DNA from: Acidimicrobiaceae bacterium
GTDB lineage: Bacteria; Actinomycetota; Acidimicrobiia; Acidimicrobiales; Aldehydirespiratoraceae
Length of the DNA: 64,000 nucleotides
Direction of reading: 5' to 3'
Assembly: GCA_009843915.1 (NCBI GenBank)
Contig: VYCM01000001.1
Coordinates: 1 to 64,000, forward strand
Position numbers and translations under genes: made by a program. Below are positions 18,096 through 26,409 of this stretch, one piece after another. Position 1 is the first letter of the stretch. Each line of letters begins with the position of its first letter. Under the pieces are notes generated by a model. That model saw only the letters and a list, made by a program, of their open reading frames with translations. It did no database searches and was not told the origin of the DNA.

Positions 18096-18704
18096 GTGGG
18101 AAACCTCGGCGGGGGAGAGATCCTGGTCATACTGCTGGTCGCTCTCATCGTGCTGGGTCCGACCAAGCTGCCCCCGGCCGTCCGCCAGGTCGGCAAGGTC
18201 GTGGGAGAGATCCGCCGCATCGGCCAGGGCTTCCAGGCGGAGCTGCGCGAGGCGGCCAAGCCCCTGACGGACGCGACCGCCGATCTGAAGGCGGCCGACA
18301 AGAGCCTGCGTGAGACCACCCAGAAGCCCCTCAAGGAGATGACGGACACGCTGAAGGCCGCCGATCCGCGCAAGGTGATCGACCCCCCGCCCGACCCCAA
18401 GGACAAGGACAAGGACACAGCAGCATCGGGCAAGAGCGGCGACGCATCGGGAACTGCCGCGGCGGGAGCGGCCGCGGCCGGCCCCGTCTCCTGGGGTACC
18501 GCCGAGGCGAGGGTGAGCGCCCCGCCCGCGTCCAGCAGCGAAGACACCGACACGGCCTCGGACGCCCCCGAGCCGGCCTCCGATCCTGATGCCGTGGGGT
18601 CGGATCCCGTCGAGCCGGTGCCCGAGCCGGCTTCCGATCCTGATGCCGTCGAGCCGGTGCCCGAGCCGGAGGCCGAGCCCAAGACCGACGGCACGGCTGA
18701 CTAG
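18096..18704 (+). CDS. tatA: Sec-independent translocase TatA/TatB-type subunit
   Basis: A pore- or adaptor-forming subunit of the twin-arginine export system, which moves folded proteins across the membrane. The N-terminus GGGEILVILLVALIVLGPTKLPPAVRQVGK has the short helix, the LGPTKLP hinge and the amphipathic helix typical of the family. At 202 residues it is longer than most TatA proteins. The extra C-terminal half is Lys/Asp- then Pro/Glu/Ala-rich, with a repeated EPASDPDAV unit. It could be TatA or TatB; only one such gene is seen here. tatC starts 17 nt after its stop. Confidence 0.9.
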   Translation: MGNLGGGEILVILLVALIVLGPTKLPPAVRQVGKVVGEIRRIGQGFQAELREAAKPLTDATADLKAADKSLRETTQKPLKEMTDTLKAADPRKVIDPPPDPKDKDKDTAASGKSGDASGTAAAGAAAAGPVSWGTAEARVSAPPASSSEDTDTASDAPEPASDPDAVGSDPVEPVPEPASDPDAVEPVPEPEAEPKTDGTAD

Positions 18705-18721
18705 GACTCCCAGCCGCCGCG

Positions 18722-19561
18722 ATGACCGACGCAGTCGACGACACGGCCCCGATGGAGCGCCCCGACGGCGGCGATAACGGCGACGGCGGCCACATGACGC
18801 TCATGGAGCATCTGGCCGAGCTCCGCAACCGCCTGATCAAGTCGGTCATCGCGGTTGCCGTGTGCGTAGTCGGCTGCTGGATCCTCTACCCGTTCATCCT
18901 CGACTTCCTGCTCGAGCCGTACTGCAAGACCTTCCCCGTCGAGGACCGGATCGACTCCCACCTGTTCGGTCCCGACGGCGGCTGCAACCTCTATGTGTCC
19001 AGCCCTCTCGAACCCTTCAGCGTGCGCATCACGCTGGTCGGCTACTCAGGGCTGGCCTTGGCCATGCCGGTGCTGCTGTGGCAGGCGTGGCGGTTCATCG
19101 CGCCCGGCCTGTACCGCCACGAGAAGCGCTACGCGGTGCCGTTCGTGGCTGCGGGCGTGCTGCTGTTCTTCCTGGGCGTCGCGCTGGCATACTGGAGCCT
19201 GCCCCGGGCCCTCGACTTCCTGAAGGACATCGGCGGCCCCGACCTGGTGTCGCTGTTCAGCCCGCAGCGCTACCTGGGCTTCGTGGTCAGGATGATGGTG
19301 GCCTTCGGCATCGCCTTCCAGTTCCCGATAGTCCTCATCGGGCTGCAGGCCATGGACATCGTCGAGAACCGCACCCTGCGCAAGATCCGCTCCTACGCCG
19401 TGGTCGGGATCGTGGTGCTGGTCGCGGTGATCACCCCGAGCGGCGACCCCTTCACGCTGATGGCGCTGTCGATTCCGATGTACGCCTTCTACGAGTTCGC
19501 GATCCTCTGGGGCGTGCTCGCCCGCCGCCGGCAGAGAAAGCGCGAAGCGGCTCAGCGGTGA
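18722..19561 (+). CDS. tatC: Sec-independent translocase TatC
   Basis: The multi-spanning receptor of the twin-arginine system that binds RR signal peptides. The cytosolic N-terminus contains MTLMEHLAELRNRL, the TatC signature, followed by about six hydrophobic helices. SPLEPFSVRI in the first periplasmic loop and PVLLWQAWRFIAPGLYRHEKRY are further conserved blocks. The 279-residue length is normal. The tail is Arg/Lys-rich. The stop overlaps the GTG of the downstream helicase, an arrangement like tatC-helY in mycobacteria. Confidence 0.96.
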   Translation: MTDAVDDTAPMERPDGGDNGDGGHMTLMEHLAELRNRLIKSVIAVAVCVVGCWILYPFILDFLLEPYCKTFPVEDRIDSHLFGPDGGCNLYVSSPLEPFSVRITLVGYSGLALAMPVLLWQAWRFIAPGLYRHEKRYAVPFVAAGVLLFFLGVALAYWSLPRALDFLKDIGGPDLVSLFSPQRYLGFVVRMMVAFGIAFQFPIVLIGLQAMDIVENRTLRKIRSYAVVGIVVLVAVITPSGDPFTLMALSIPMYAFYEFAILWGVLARRRQRKREAAQR

Positions 19562-21621
19562 TCGCCCCGGCGGGGCCAGGCTTCGTCCTCGACGAGTTCC
19601 AGCGCCGCGCCATGGAGCACCTTGACGCCGGACGCTCGGTGCTGGTGAGCGCGCCCACCGGCTCCGGCAAGACGGTGGTGGCCGACCACGCCGTCGACCG
19701 GGCCCTCGCGGCGGGACAGAGGGCCTTCTACACCACGCCCATCAAGGCCCTGTCCAACCAGAAGTACCGGGACCTGCGGCAGCGGCTGGGCCCGCACCGC
19801 GTGGGCCTGCTCACCGGCGATAACGTCATCGCCGGCGACGCCGACGTGGTGGTCATGACCACCGAGGTGCTGCGCAACATGCTCTACGCCGAGGCAGTGG
19901 ACGCCCGGCTCGGAGCGGTCGTGCTCGACGAGGTGCACTACCTGGAGGACCCCTACCGCGGGCCGGTGTGGGAGGAGGTGATCCTTCACCTGCCGCCCAG
20001 CGTCGTGCTGGTGTGCCTGTCGGCCACGGTCTCCAACCATGAGCAGTTGGGCGGCTGGCTCCAGCAGGTGCGCGGCCCGACCGCGGTGGTGGTCGAGTCG
20101 CGGCGGCCGGTTCCGCTGACCAATCTCTATGCCGTCGGTCGTCGCCGCACCGACGCCGTGCAGATCGTGCCCACCCTCGTTGACGGCAGGCCCAACCCCG
20201 AGGGAGGCCGATTCGACGCACCGCCGCGCTCTCGGGAGCGCCGCGGTTCGGGTCGGTCGCGGCGTGGGGGTCCTCGTGGCGGGCCTGGTGGTGCGAAGCA
20301 TCGAGGGCAGCGTCCGCGTGTCCTATGGCGGCCGCCCCGTCGCGTCGACCTGCTGGCGGAGCTGGAGGAGCGGGGCCTGCTGCCGGTGATCTGGTTCGTG
20401 TTCAGCCGGAAGGGATGCGACCAGGCCGCCGCCCGCCTCGTCCGTGACGGGGCTCGCTTCACCGACGATGCCGAAGCCGCCCGCATCGACGAACTGGTCG
20501 AGGCGCGCCTCGGCCTCCTCGACCCCGCCGATCTCGCCGCGCTTGGCACCGGACGTTGGGCCGACCGGCTCCGCCTGGGTATCGCATCGCACCACGCCGG
20601 CATGGTGCCGGTCTTCAAGGAGGCGGTGGAGCAGTGCTTCGCCGAGGGCTTGGTGAAGGTGGTGTTCGCCACCGAGACTCTGGCGCTGGGCGTGAACATG
20701 CCCGCCCGCAGCGTGGTGATCGACAAGCCCGTCAAGTACGACGGCCAGCGCACCGCGCCGCTCAGCGCCGCCCAGTACACCCAGTTCACCGGGCGGGCCG
20801 GACGCCGCGGCATCGACAAGGAGGGATGGGCGGTGGCTCTGTGGTCGCCGGACAGCACCTTCAAGCAGGTGGCTCGGCTGGCCTCGAGCCGGTCCTTCGA
20901 ACTGCGCTCAGCCTTCCGGCCCACCTACAACATGGTGGCCGGACTGCTGGGCCGCATGTCCGCCGAAGCGGCCCGTGACCTTATGGGCCGCTCCTTCGCC
21001 CAGTATCAGGCGGAAACGGCGTCGTTGCCTGTCGACCTGGCCCGTCGTTTCGATGCAGTGGCCGGGGTGCTGCGTGAGCGGGGCCACCTGGACGGCTGGA
21101 CCCTCACCGACTCGGGGTCGCTGGTGGCGCGGATCTTCCACGAGGCAGACCTGGCCGTGGCCGAGGCATTGTCGGGCGGGCTCCTCGACGGCCTGTCGCC
21201 TCCCGAGCTGGCCTCGGTGCTGTCAGCGTTCACCTACGAGCACCGCTCGCCGGGTCCTCGGCCCGAGGTGTGGATCCCCTCCGGCACCGCCTACCGCCGC
21301 CTGCGGCGCATCGGCACGGCTCTCGACGGCCTGCACCGCACCGAAGGCCGCTTCGGCCTCGAACCGATCCGCTCCTTGGAGATGGGCTTCGGGCCCGCGG
21401 CCCATCGCTGGGCGGCCGGAGAGTCGTTCGAGGCCCTTCAGGACGAGGGTTTCTCGGCCGGCGACTTCGTGCGCAATGTCAAACAGGTGATCGATCTGGC
21501 CCGCAGGATCGCCGCGGTGGCTCCGGACCAGGGCACTTCGGCCGCGGCCCAGCAGACGGTCTCCGCGCTCAACAGGGGAGTGGTCTCCCTGTCGGGCGCG
21601 GTGTACGAGCCTGCGGCATGA
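19558..21621 (+). CDS. helY: Ski2/HelY-type DExH RNA helicase
   Basis: An ATP-dependent RNA helicase of the Ski2/Mtr4 class. The 687-residue protein shows motif I SAPTGSGKT (31-39), motif II VVLDEVHY, motif III CLSATVSN, the FATETLALGVNMPA block and motif VI FTGRAGRRGID. A basic Gly/Arg-rich linker (around GSGRSRRGGPRGGPGGAK) separates the two RecA lobes. It is shorter than mycobacterial HelY (about 900 residues), with a reduced C-terminal part. GTG 19558 overlaps the tatC stop by GTGA. The stop overlaps the ATG of the next gene. Physiological role in bacteria is not well defined; RNA turnover is likely. Confidence 0.9.
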   Translation: MIAPAGPGFVLDEFQRRAMEHLDAGRSVLVSAPTGSGKTVVADHAVDRALAAGQRAFYTTPIKALSNQKYRDLRQRLGPHRVGLLTGDNVIAGDADVVVMTTEVLRNMLYAEAVDARLGAVVLDEVHYLEDPYRGPVWEEVILHLPPSVVLVCLSATVSNHEQLGGWLQQVRGPTAVVVESRRPVPLTNLYAVGRRRTDAVQIVPTLVDGRPNPEGGRFDAPPRSRERRGSGRSRRGGPRGGPGGAKHRGQRPRVLWRPPRRVDLLAELEERGLLPVIWFVFSRKGCDQAAARLVRDGARFTDDAEAARIDELVEARLGLLDPADLAALGTGRWADRLRLGIASHHAGMVPVFKEAVEQCFAEGLVKVVFATETLALGVNMPARSVVIDKPVKYDGQRTAPLSAAQYTQFTGRAGRRGIDKEGWAVALWSPDSTFKQVARLASSRSFELRSAFRPTYNMVAGLLGRMSAEAARDLMGRSFAQYQAETASLPVDLARRFDAVAGVLRERGHLDGWTLTDSGSLVARIFHEADLAVAEALSGGLLDGLSPPELASVLSAFTYEHRSPGPRPEVWIPSGTAYRRLRRIGTALDGLHRTEGRFGLEPIRSLEMGFGPAAHRWAAGESFEALQDEGFSAGDFVRNVKQVIDLARRIAAVAPDQGTSAAAQQTVSALNRGVVSLSGAVYEPAA

Positions 21622-22262
21622 TCGGCAAGCGCGGTCCGGGCTGGGGTGTCGACTTCGGAGCGTCGGGCGAGATCCCGCCCGACGCTCTCGCCGCGGGCAG
21701 CGATGCGGCCGCGGGCAAGATCGTGGCTGAGGCCCGCCGAGCAAACCGGGCGATCCCTCCAGTGGTGCTGACCGGCGGCGACCTGGCCCGCACCCTGGGC
21801 TTGGCCCCGGCCCGGACAGCTTCGTCGCCGTCGCTTGCTGCGATCGGAGCCCGCTTCGAGGTCGATGTCGGCGCGGCGCTGGTGGACGGCCGGCTGCACT
21901 GGTTCGTAGCCCATCTCGTGGTCCGCAGATCCTGGTGGCGGGGCCGGCTGCTGGTGGCGGCCAATGCGTCGTTCATCGGCCGCTGGAACGCAGCGCCCCG
22001 GTCCCATCCCGGCGACGGCCGCCTCGACGTGTTCGATGCGGATCCGCCGCTGGGCGTGCGGCTCGCAGCCCGCCGCCGCCTGCCGTCGGGAACCCACGTC
22101 CCCCATCCGCAGATCACCCAGCGCCGGGTCGCCGCGGCCCAGTACGAACTGGATCCTGACCTCGATGTCTACCTGGACGGCGTGCGCCTGGACCGGGTTC
22201 GGACCCTCAGCCTGCGAGTCGAGCCCGGCGCCCTGGAGGCCTGGGTGCCAGGTGGGCCCTAG
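21618..22262 (+). CDS. Uncharacterised protein, faint resemblance to DAGK-type C-terminal domain
   Basis: A 214-residue protein coupled to the helicase by an ATGA overlap. The N-terminal third (GKIVAEARRANRAIPPVVLTGGDLARTLGL) resembles the edge of a nucleotide-binding lobe; the rest is strand-rich and ends in LDVYLDGVRLDRVRTLSLRVEPGALEAWV, which recalls the C-terminal beta domain of diacylglycerol/lipid kinases. I see no full catalytic GGDGT motif, so an active kinase is doubtful. It may bind a lipid or nucleotide. Treat the function as unknown. Confidence 0.35.
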   Translation: MIGKRGPGWGVDFGASGEIPPDALAAGSDAAAGKIVAEARRANRAIPPVVLTGGDLARTLGLAPARTASSPSLAAIGARFEVDVGAALVDGRLHWFVAHLVVRRSWWRGRLLVAANASFIGRWNAAPRSHPGDGRLDVFDADPPLGVRLAARRRLPSGTHVPHPQITQRRVAAAQYELDPDLDVYLDGVRLDRVRTLSLRVEPGALEAWVPGGP

Positions 22263-22265
22263 GAT
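22260..22265 (+). promoter_or_regulatory. -10 box TAGGAT of a leaderless transcript
   Basis: TAGGAT ends 6 nt before ATG 22272, selecting this ATG over the adjacent GTG 22269. Confidence 0.55.
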
Positions 22266-22271
22266 CAGGTG

Positions 22272-23450
22272 ATGGACATAGCTGACGCCAAGCGACGGGT
22301 CTGTGAGGAGATCGACCGTCTGACCCCCGAACTGCTCGACGTATCGCACCGCATCCACTCCCAGCCGGAACTGGGCTTCGAGGAGCACCACGCCCACGAT
22401 CTGCTCACCGAGGTGCTGGACGATCACGGCCTGGACGTGCAACGCCGGGCCTACGGCCTCGACACCGCCTTCGAGGCCCGAGCCGGCGACGGCGACGGAC
22501 CGTTGGTGGCCGTCGTGTGCGAGTACGACGCCCTTCCCGGGATCGGCCATGCCTGCGGGCACAACATCATCGCCGCCTCCGGCCTGGGGGCGGGCCTGGC
22601 CCTGGCGTCGGTGGCCGGCGAGGCCGGCGGACGGGTCGCCGTGATGGGAACCCCGGCAGAGGAGGGCGGGGGCGGCAAGGAGATCATGCTCCGGGCGGGC
22701 GCGTTCTCCGATGCCGACGCGGCCATGATGGTGCACCCCGCCAACCACGAGTTGAGCGTGTTCCACGCGGTCGCGGTCCAGCGGCTCAACGCTCGCTACA
22801 CCGGTGCCGCCGCCCACGCCGCGGCCGCGCCCGAGAAGGGCCGCAACGCGCTCGACGCGGCCGTGCTCGGCTACAACGCCGTCGCCGCCCTGCGCCAGCA
22901 CATCCGCGACGACGAGCGGATCCACGGCGTATTCACTGACGGGGGCGCAAAGGCCAACATCGTTCCAGCCACGGCCGCGGTCGAGTGGTACGTGCGCTCC
23001 ACCGACGTCACATCACTGGAGCCGCTCAAGGAGCGGGTGGCCGCCTGCCTGATGGCGGGCGCCGCCGCGGCCGGCTGCGAGGTCGATCTCGAATGGGGCG
23101 ATCACACCTATGCCGACATGAAGGACAACCCAACCCTTCTGGACCGCTATCTGGCCAACCTCGTCGCTGTGGGCCGCACCGTGGCGTCCGACCCCCAGGC
23201 CCGGGTGGTGGGCAGCACGGACATGGGCAACGTGAGCTACACCGTTCCCTCCATACATCCCATGATCAAGGTCGCGCCCGAAGACGTGCCCATCCACACC
23301 CCGCGCTTCGCCGAGCACGCCCGGGGCCCCGAGGGCGACTCGGCCGTGATCGACGGCGCCAAGGCGCTGGCCATGACCGCGCTGGACTGCTGGCTGGACG
23401 AAGCGGTACCGCCTGCGATGCGAGCTGAGTTTGTCCAGAGGCCGAGCTAG
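22272..23450 (+). CDS. M20-family amidohydrolase (AbgB/HipO-like)
   Basis: A predicted zinc- or manganese-dependent peptidase/amidohydrolase (392 residues) acting on N-acyl amino acids or similar amides in the cytosol. Metal-site segments are seen: CEYDALPGIGHACGHN (residues about 80-95) and GTPAEEGGGGK; the dimerisation domain follows around residues 165-280 (QRLNARYTGAAAHAAAAPEKG). The STDMGNVSYTVPSIHPM segment near the end holds the last ligand region. It is closest in style to aminobenzoyl-glutamate/indole-3-acetyl-amino-acid hydrolases. ATG 22272 is chosen from the -10 spacing. No operon partner is evident. Confidence 0.88.
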   Translation: MDIADAKRRVCEEIDRLTPELLDVSHRIHSQPELGFEEHHAHDLLTEVLDDHGLDVQRRAYGLDTAFEARAGDGDGPLVAVVCEYDALPGIGHACGHNIIAASGLGAGLALASVAGEAGGRVAVMGTPAEEGGGGKEIMLRAGAFSDADAAMMVHPANHELSVFHAVAVQRLNARYTGAAAHAAAAPEKGRNALDAAVLGYNAVAALRQHIRDDERIHGVFTDGGAKANIVPATAAVEWYVRSTDVTSLEPLKERVAACLMAGAAAAGCEVDLEWGDHTYADMKDNPTLLDRYLANLVAVGRTVASDPQARVVGSTDMGNVSYTVPSIHPMIKVAPEDVPIHTPRFAEHARGPEGDSAVIDGAKALAMTALDCWLDEAVPPAMRAEFVQRPS

Positions 23451-23479
23451 CGAGGCCGTGGCCCGAGCGGCCCGTGAGC

Positions 23480-23496
23480 GCAGCGAACAAGAGCGG
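23480..23496 (+). repeat. 17-bp dispersed repeat, copy 1
   Basis: GCAGCGAACAAGAGCGG occurs here, between the M20 gene and the ThyX-like gene, and again in the same orientation at 29138-29154, before the Arg/Asp-rich gene. Both copies are followed by GAAC or GGAAC. Function unknown. Confidence 0.6.
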
Positions 23497-23538
23497 GAAC
23501 GATCGGTCCTGAGCCCTCGGGCTGATCCGCGCCCGGCG

Positions 23539-23544
23539 TAGCCT
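23539..23544 (+). promoter_or_regulatory. Putative -10 box TAGCCT of the ThyX-like gene
   Basis: TAGCCT ends 9 nt before ATG 23554, predicting a 5' leader of only a few bases. Confidence 0.4.
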
Positions 23545-23553
23545 GCGCCCCTA

Positions 23554-25242
23554 ATGTCGCGCCCCGTGAACCTGTACACGGCGGAGTCCTTCTCGCCCGA
23601 AGAAGCCGACATCCTGCGCCGGTACTTCACCAACCTGGATGAGCCGGTGTTCGCGCTGGTGAACCTGCCCGAGGTCGTCAAGGGCGCCCTGTTCGCCCGC
23701 TACTCCCGGTCGATGTCGAGCCTCCGCCGGCTGTTCCTCGACGAGTTCGTCGACGATCTCGACATCACCGGGGACATCACGATCGACGCCACCGTCGGCC
23801 TGCGCCGGGCCGAGGCTCTGTACGACCGGGTCTTCTTCGAGTACGGAGACGACTCCGTGGCCCAGCTCGGCGGCGTGCACCTGGCCTGCGAGCAGGCCTC
23901 CAACCTGCTGACCAAGGTGCTGGAGTGGGGCCGGCTGATGGCCTACCTCGAGCAGAGCACCCGCTACATCGCCTACGACCAGCGTCTGGGAGGCCGCTAC
24001 CGCTACTACCGCGACTCGCAGGTGCTGAACTCGTCGCTGGGCACGCGCTACGTGGGCGACATCGACCGCATGTTCTCGACCTACTCGGAACTCGTGCCGG
24101 TCATGCAGGACTTCTTCCGGGCCAACGTGCCCAAGGAGTCCGGCGACTCCGACTTCGCCTACCGGCAGGCGATCAAGGCCAGGGCCCTGGACTCGATCCG
24201 CGGGCTGCTGCCGGCTGCGTCGCTGAGCAACGTCGGCGTCTACGGCACCGGCCAGGCCTATGAGGCGCTGCTGCTGCGGATGCGGGCCCATCCGCTTCCC
24301 GAGTCCCGCTTCTACGCCGACATGATGCTCACCGAACTGCGCAAGGTGATCCCCTCGTTCCTCAAGCGGGTGGACCTGCCCGACCGCGGCGGGCTCACCT
24401 CGCGCTACCTGGCCGACAACCGGGGCGCCATGGAGGATCTGGCCGGCCGTGTCTTCGGCGACGCGGTGGGAGGGCCGGTCGCCGACGACTCGGTCGACCT
24501 GGTGGACTTCGACCCGGACGGCGAGACCAAGATGATCGCGGCGATGCTCTACCCCCACACGTCGCTGGCGGACCGCACCGTCGAGTCCAGGGTGAGAGCT
24601 ATGCCGGCGGCCGAGCGTGTCGCCGTGGCCCGGGCCTACTGCGGAGACCGCCAGAACCGTCGCCACCGCCCCGGCCGGGCGCTCGAGCGCGTCTACTACC
24701 GCTTCGACGTGCTGTCCGACTACGGGGCGTTCCGGGACCTCCAGCGCCATCGGATGCTGACCGTCGAATGGCAGCCGCTGTCCCCCCGCCACGGCTACGT
24801 CCGGCCCTCCGCGGTGGACGCAGCCGGCGAGGACGAGAGGTTCGATGCGGTCATGGCCCGCTCGGCCCGCCTCTACGAGGCCCTCACCGCCGAGTTCAGC
24901 GACCAGGCCTCCTACGCCGTCGCGCTGGCCTACCGGATCCGGTACTCGATGCAGATGAACGCCCGCGAGGCGATGCACATGGTGGAGTTGCGGACCACGC
25001 CCCAGGGCCATCCCGCCTACCGCAGGGTGTGCCAGCGGATGCACACCCTCATCGCGGAGGAAGCGGGTCATGCCGCCGTTGCCGAACTGATGTCTTTCGT
25101 GAACCACTCCGCCGATCCCGGGCTGGGTCGCCTCGACGCCGAGAACCGGGTGGAGAGGCTGCGGACCGTGCAGTCTCATCCTTCATCGGACCTGTCTGCT
25201 GGCCGCGACGGCGAGGACGACGGAGGTCTGGCCCAAGGTTGA
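23554..25242 (+). CDS. Double-length ThyX-like (FAD-dependent thymidylate synthase) protein
   Basis: A 562-residue protein that looks like two ThyX domains in a row; a normal ThyX has 220-250 residues and makes dTMP from dUMP using FAD and methylene-folate. The first half holds GRLMAYLEQSTRY (126-138), matching the end of the ThyX motif but lacking RHR. The second half holds QRHRMLTVEWQPLSPRHGY (397-415), with RHR and the later Ser/Arg present, and ends with NAREAMHMVELRTTPQGHPAY, like the ThyX C-terminal helix. An intact active site might form only between halves. The extreme C-terminus is Asp/Gly-rich and non-conserved. Whether it synthesises dTMP is uncertain. Confidence 0.75.
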   Translation: MSRPVNLYTAESFSPEEADILRRYFTNLDEPVFALVNLPEVVKGALFARYSRSMSSLRRLFLDEFVDDLDITGDITIDATVGLRRAEALYDRVFFEYGDDSVAQLGGVHLACEQASNLLTKVLEWGRLMAYLEQSTRYIAYDQRLGGRYRYYRDSQVLNSSLGTRYVGDIDRMFSTYSELVPVMQDFFRANVPKESGDSDFAYRQAIKARALDSIRGLLPAASLSNVGVYGTGQAYEALLLRMRAHPLPESRFYADMMLTELRKVIPSFLKRVDLPDRGGLTSRYLADNRGAMEDLAGRVFGDAVGGPVADDSVDLVDFDPDGETKMIAAMLYPHTSLADRTVESRVRAMPAAERVAVARAYCGDRQNRRHRPGRALERVYYRFDVLSDYGAFRDLQRHRMLTVEWQPLSPRHGYVRPSAVDAAGEDERFDAVMARSARLYEALTAEFSDQASYAVALAYRIRYSMQMNAREAMHMVELRTTPQGHPAYRRVCQRMHTLIAEEAGHAAVAELMSFVNHSADPGLGRLDAENRVERLRTVQSHPSSDLSAGRDGEDDGGLAQG

Positions 25243-25253
25243 TCGGAATGCAG

Positions 25254-25281
25254 TTGCGCCTAGCCGATCAGTGTCTATGAT
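25254..25281 (+). promoter_or_regulatory. Promoter upstream of the acidic zinc-ribbon gene
   Basis: TTGCGC (25254-25259), a 16-nt spacer and TATGAT (25276-25281). The predicted start near 25288 leaves an 8-nt leader to GTG 25296. Confidence 0.5.
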
Positions 25282-25295
25282 CCGCCCCACATCCG

Positions 25296-25853
25296 GTGCC
25301 AACCGACCCTTCAGTTGGAGCGATGAACCAGAACCACCCTCTTGACGGCGACGGCGACGGCGACGACGAGTTCGACGACGACGACGACTTCGGTGACTCA
25401 GATGCGTTCGAAGGCGACCTGAGCGACGACGAGTTCGACGATGACTTCGACGGCGACGATGACTTCGACGGCGACGATGACTTCGACGGCGAGGACTCGG
25501 AGATCGAAGACGGCGACGACGGCGACGACGCCGCCGACGATGACGACGACGATGTGCCCATGCCGGCCGACGACGACGATGACGACGAAGTCCACCCCAG
25601 CGACGTCGAGGCCGATCTGGAGGAGATCCTCAGGGATCGCATCGCCGCCAGTGACGACGACGAGGAGGACGAGGAGGAAGACGCGGGCGAGACGAAGGCC
25701 ACCACGGTGGTTGCGCCGCCTCGCTCGGACGAGTGGACTTGCAACCAGTGCTTCCTGATCGTGAGCGTCACCCAGTTCGGCTCGCGCTCCAGTCCTGTGT
25801 GCCCGTCGGGCGAGGAGTCCTGCGAGTCGATCGAGAGGGTTCTCGGAGGCTGA
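25296..25853 (+). CDS. DUF4193-like acidic zinc-ribbon protein
   Basis: An actinobacterial protein of unknown function (185 residues). The first two thirds are extremely acidic, with runs of Asp and Glu including a tandem DDFDGD repeat. The C-terminus DEWTCNQCFLIVSVTQFGS matches the DUF4193 end, where DE(F/W)TC-x2-C starts a zinc ribbon; the second Cys pair is CPSGEESC. The start is taken as GTG 25296, 8 nt behind the predicted transcription start. ATG 25323 is an alternative with GGAG too close (2 nt) to be a good ribosome site. The acidic tail may mimic nucleic acid. Confidence 0.75.
   Translation: MPTDPSVGAMNQNHPLDGDGDGDDEFDDDDDFGDSDAFEGDLSDDEFDDDFDGDDDFDGDDDFDGEDSEIEDGDDGDDAADDDDDDVPMPADDDDDDEVHPSDVEADLEEILRDRIAASDDDEEDEEEDAGETKATTVVAPPRSDEWTCNQCFLIVSVTQFGSRSSPVCPSGEESCESIERVLGG
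25440..25493 (+). repeat. 18-bp tandem repeat coding DDFDGD
   Basis: Three adjacent 18-bp units (25440-25457, 25458-25475, 25476-25493), nearly identical, lie in frame in the acidic region of the DUF4193-like gene. There are no spacers, so it is not a CRISPR. Confidence 0.9.
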
Positions 25854-25902
25854 GAGGCCGGGAAGCCGGGAGTAGTTCCATGCTCGTCACCCACCCCTGC
25901 CG

Positions 25903-26409
25903 ATGACCTCTATCGACGAGGGGGCTAGACGGGCCGTCGAAGCTGACATCGCCAGCGTGGCCGGACTGGCGGCCCAGGCGACGGCCGAGATGTCGCAGCT
26001 GCGCGGCGGCGGGGTGTGGTCGCGGCTGGAGGCCCGGCCCGACCCGCAGCTGGAGAGTCTGGTCCGCGACCTGCGGGCCGACGATGCGCTGGTGGTGGTG
26101 GGCACCATCGACGAAGTGATCGTCGGCTACGGCGCGATCCGGCTCGTGGAGTTGCACGACGGCTCGTCGGTGGGACGCGTCGGCGACATCTACGTGGATC
26201 CCGAGGCACGCGGCGTGGGAGTCGGCGAGTCCATGATGGAGTTGCTGATGGCTTGGGCCGGCCAGCGCGGCTGCATCGGCGTGGACAGCCTGGCGCTGCC
26301 CGGAGATCGCAACACCAAGAACTTCTTCGAGACGCACGGCCTGGTAGCCCGGGCGATAACCGTGCACCGGACGCTGCCGGAGGCCGCCGGGCCGTCTGAA
26401 CGGGAATGA
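25903..26409 (+). CDS. GNAT-family N-acetyltransferase
   Basis: A predicted acetyl-CoA-dependent N-acetyltransferase (168 residues). The fold's A motif is VGDIYVDPEARGVGVGESMMELLMAWAG, with the acetyl-CoA pyrophosphate loop ARGVGVG, and it is followed by GVDSLALPGDRNTKNFFETHGLVARAITVHR, which matches the closing strand and helix. The substrate cannot be deduced. The stop overlaps the ATG of the NUDIX gene (ATGA), so both are probably one operon. Confidence 0.88.
   Translation: MTSIDEGARRAVEADIASVAGLAAQATAEMSQLRGGGVWSRLEARPDPQLESLVRDLRADDALVVVGTIDEVIVGYGAIRLVELHDGSSVGRVGDIYVDPEARGVGVGESMMELLMAWAGQRGCIGVDSLALPGDRNTKNFFETHGLVARAITVHRTLPEAAGPSERE

Noticed and set aside
25440-25493. The 18-bp repeats as a CRISPR array.
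   Set aside because: They are tandem units without spacers, in frame inside a coding gene.
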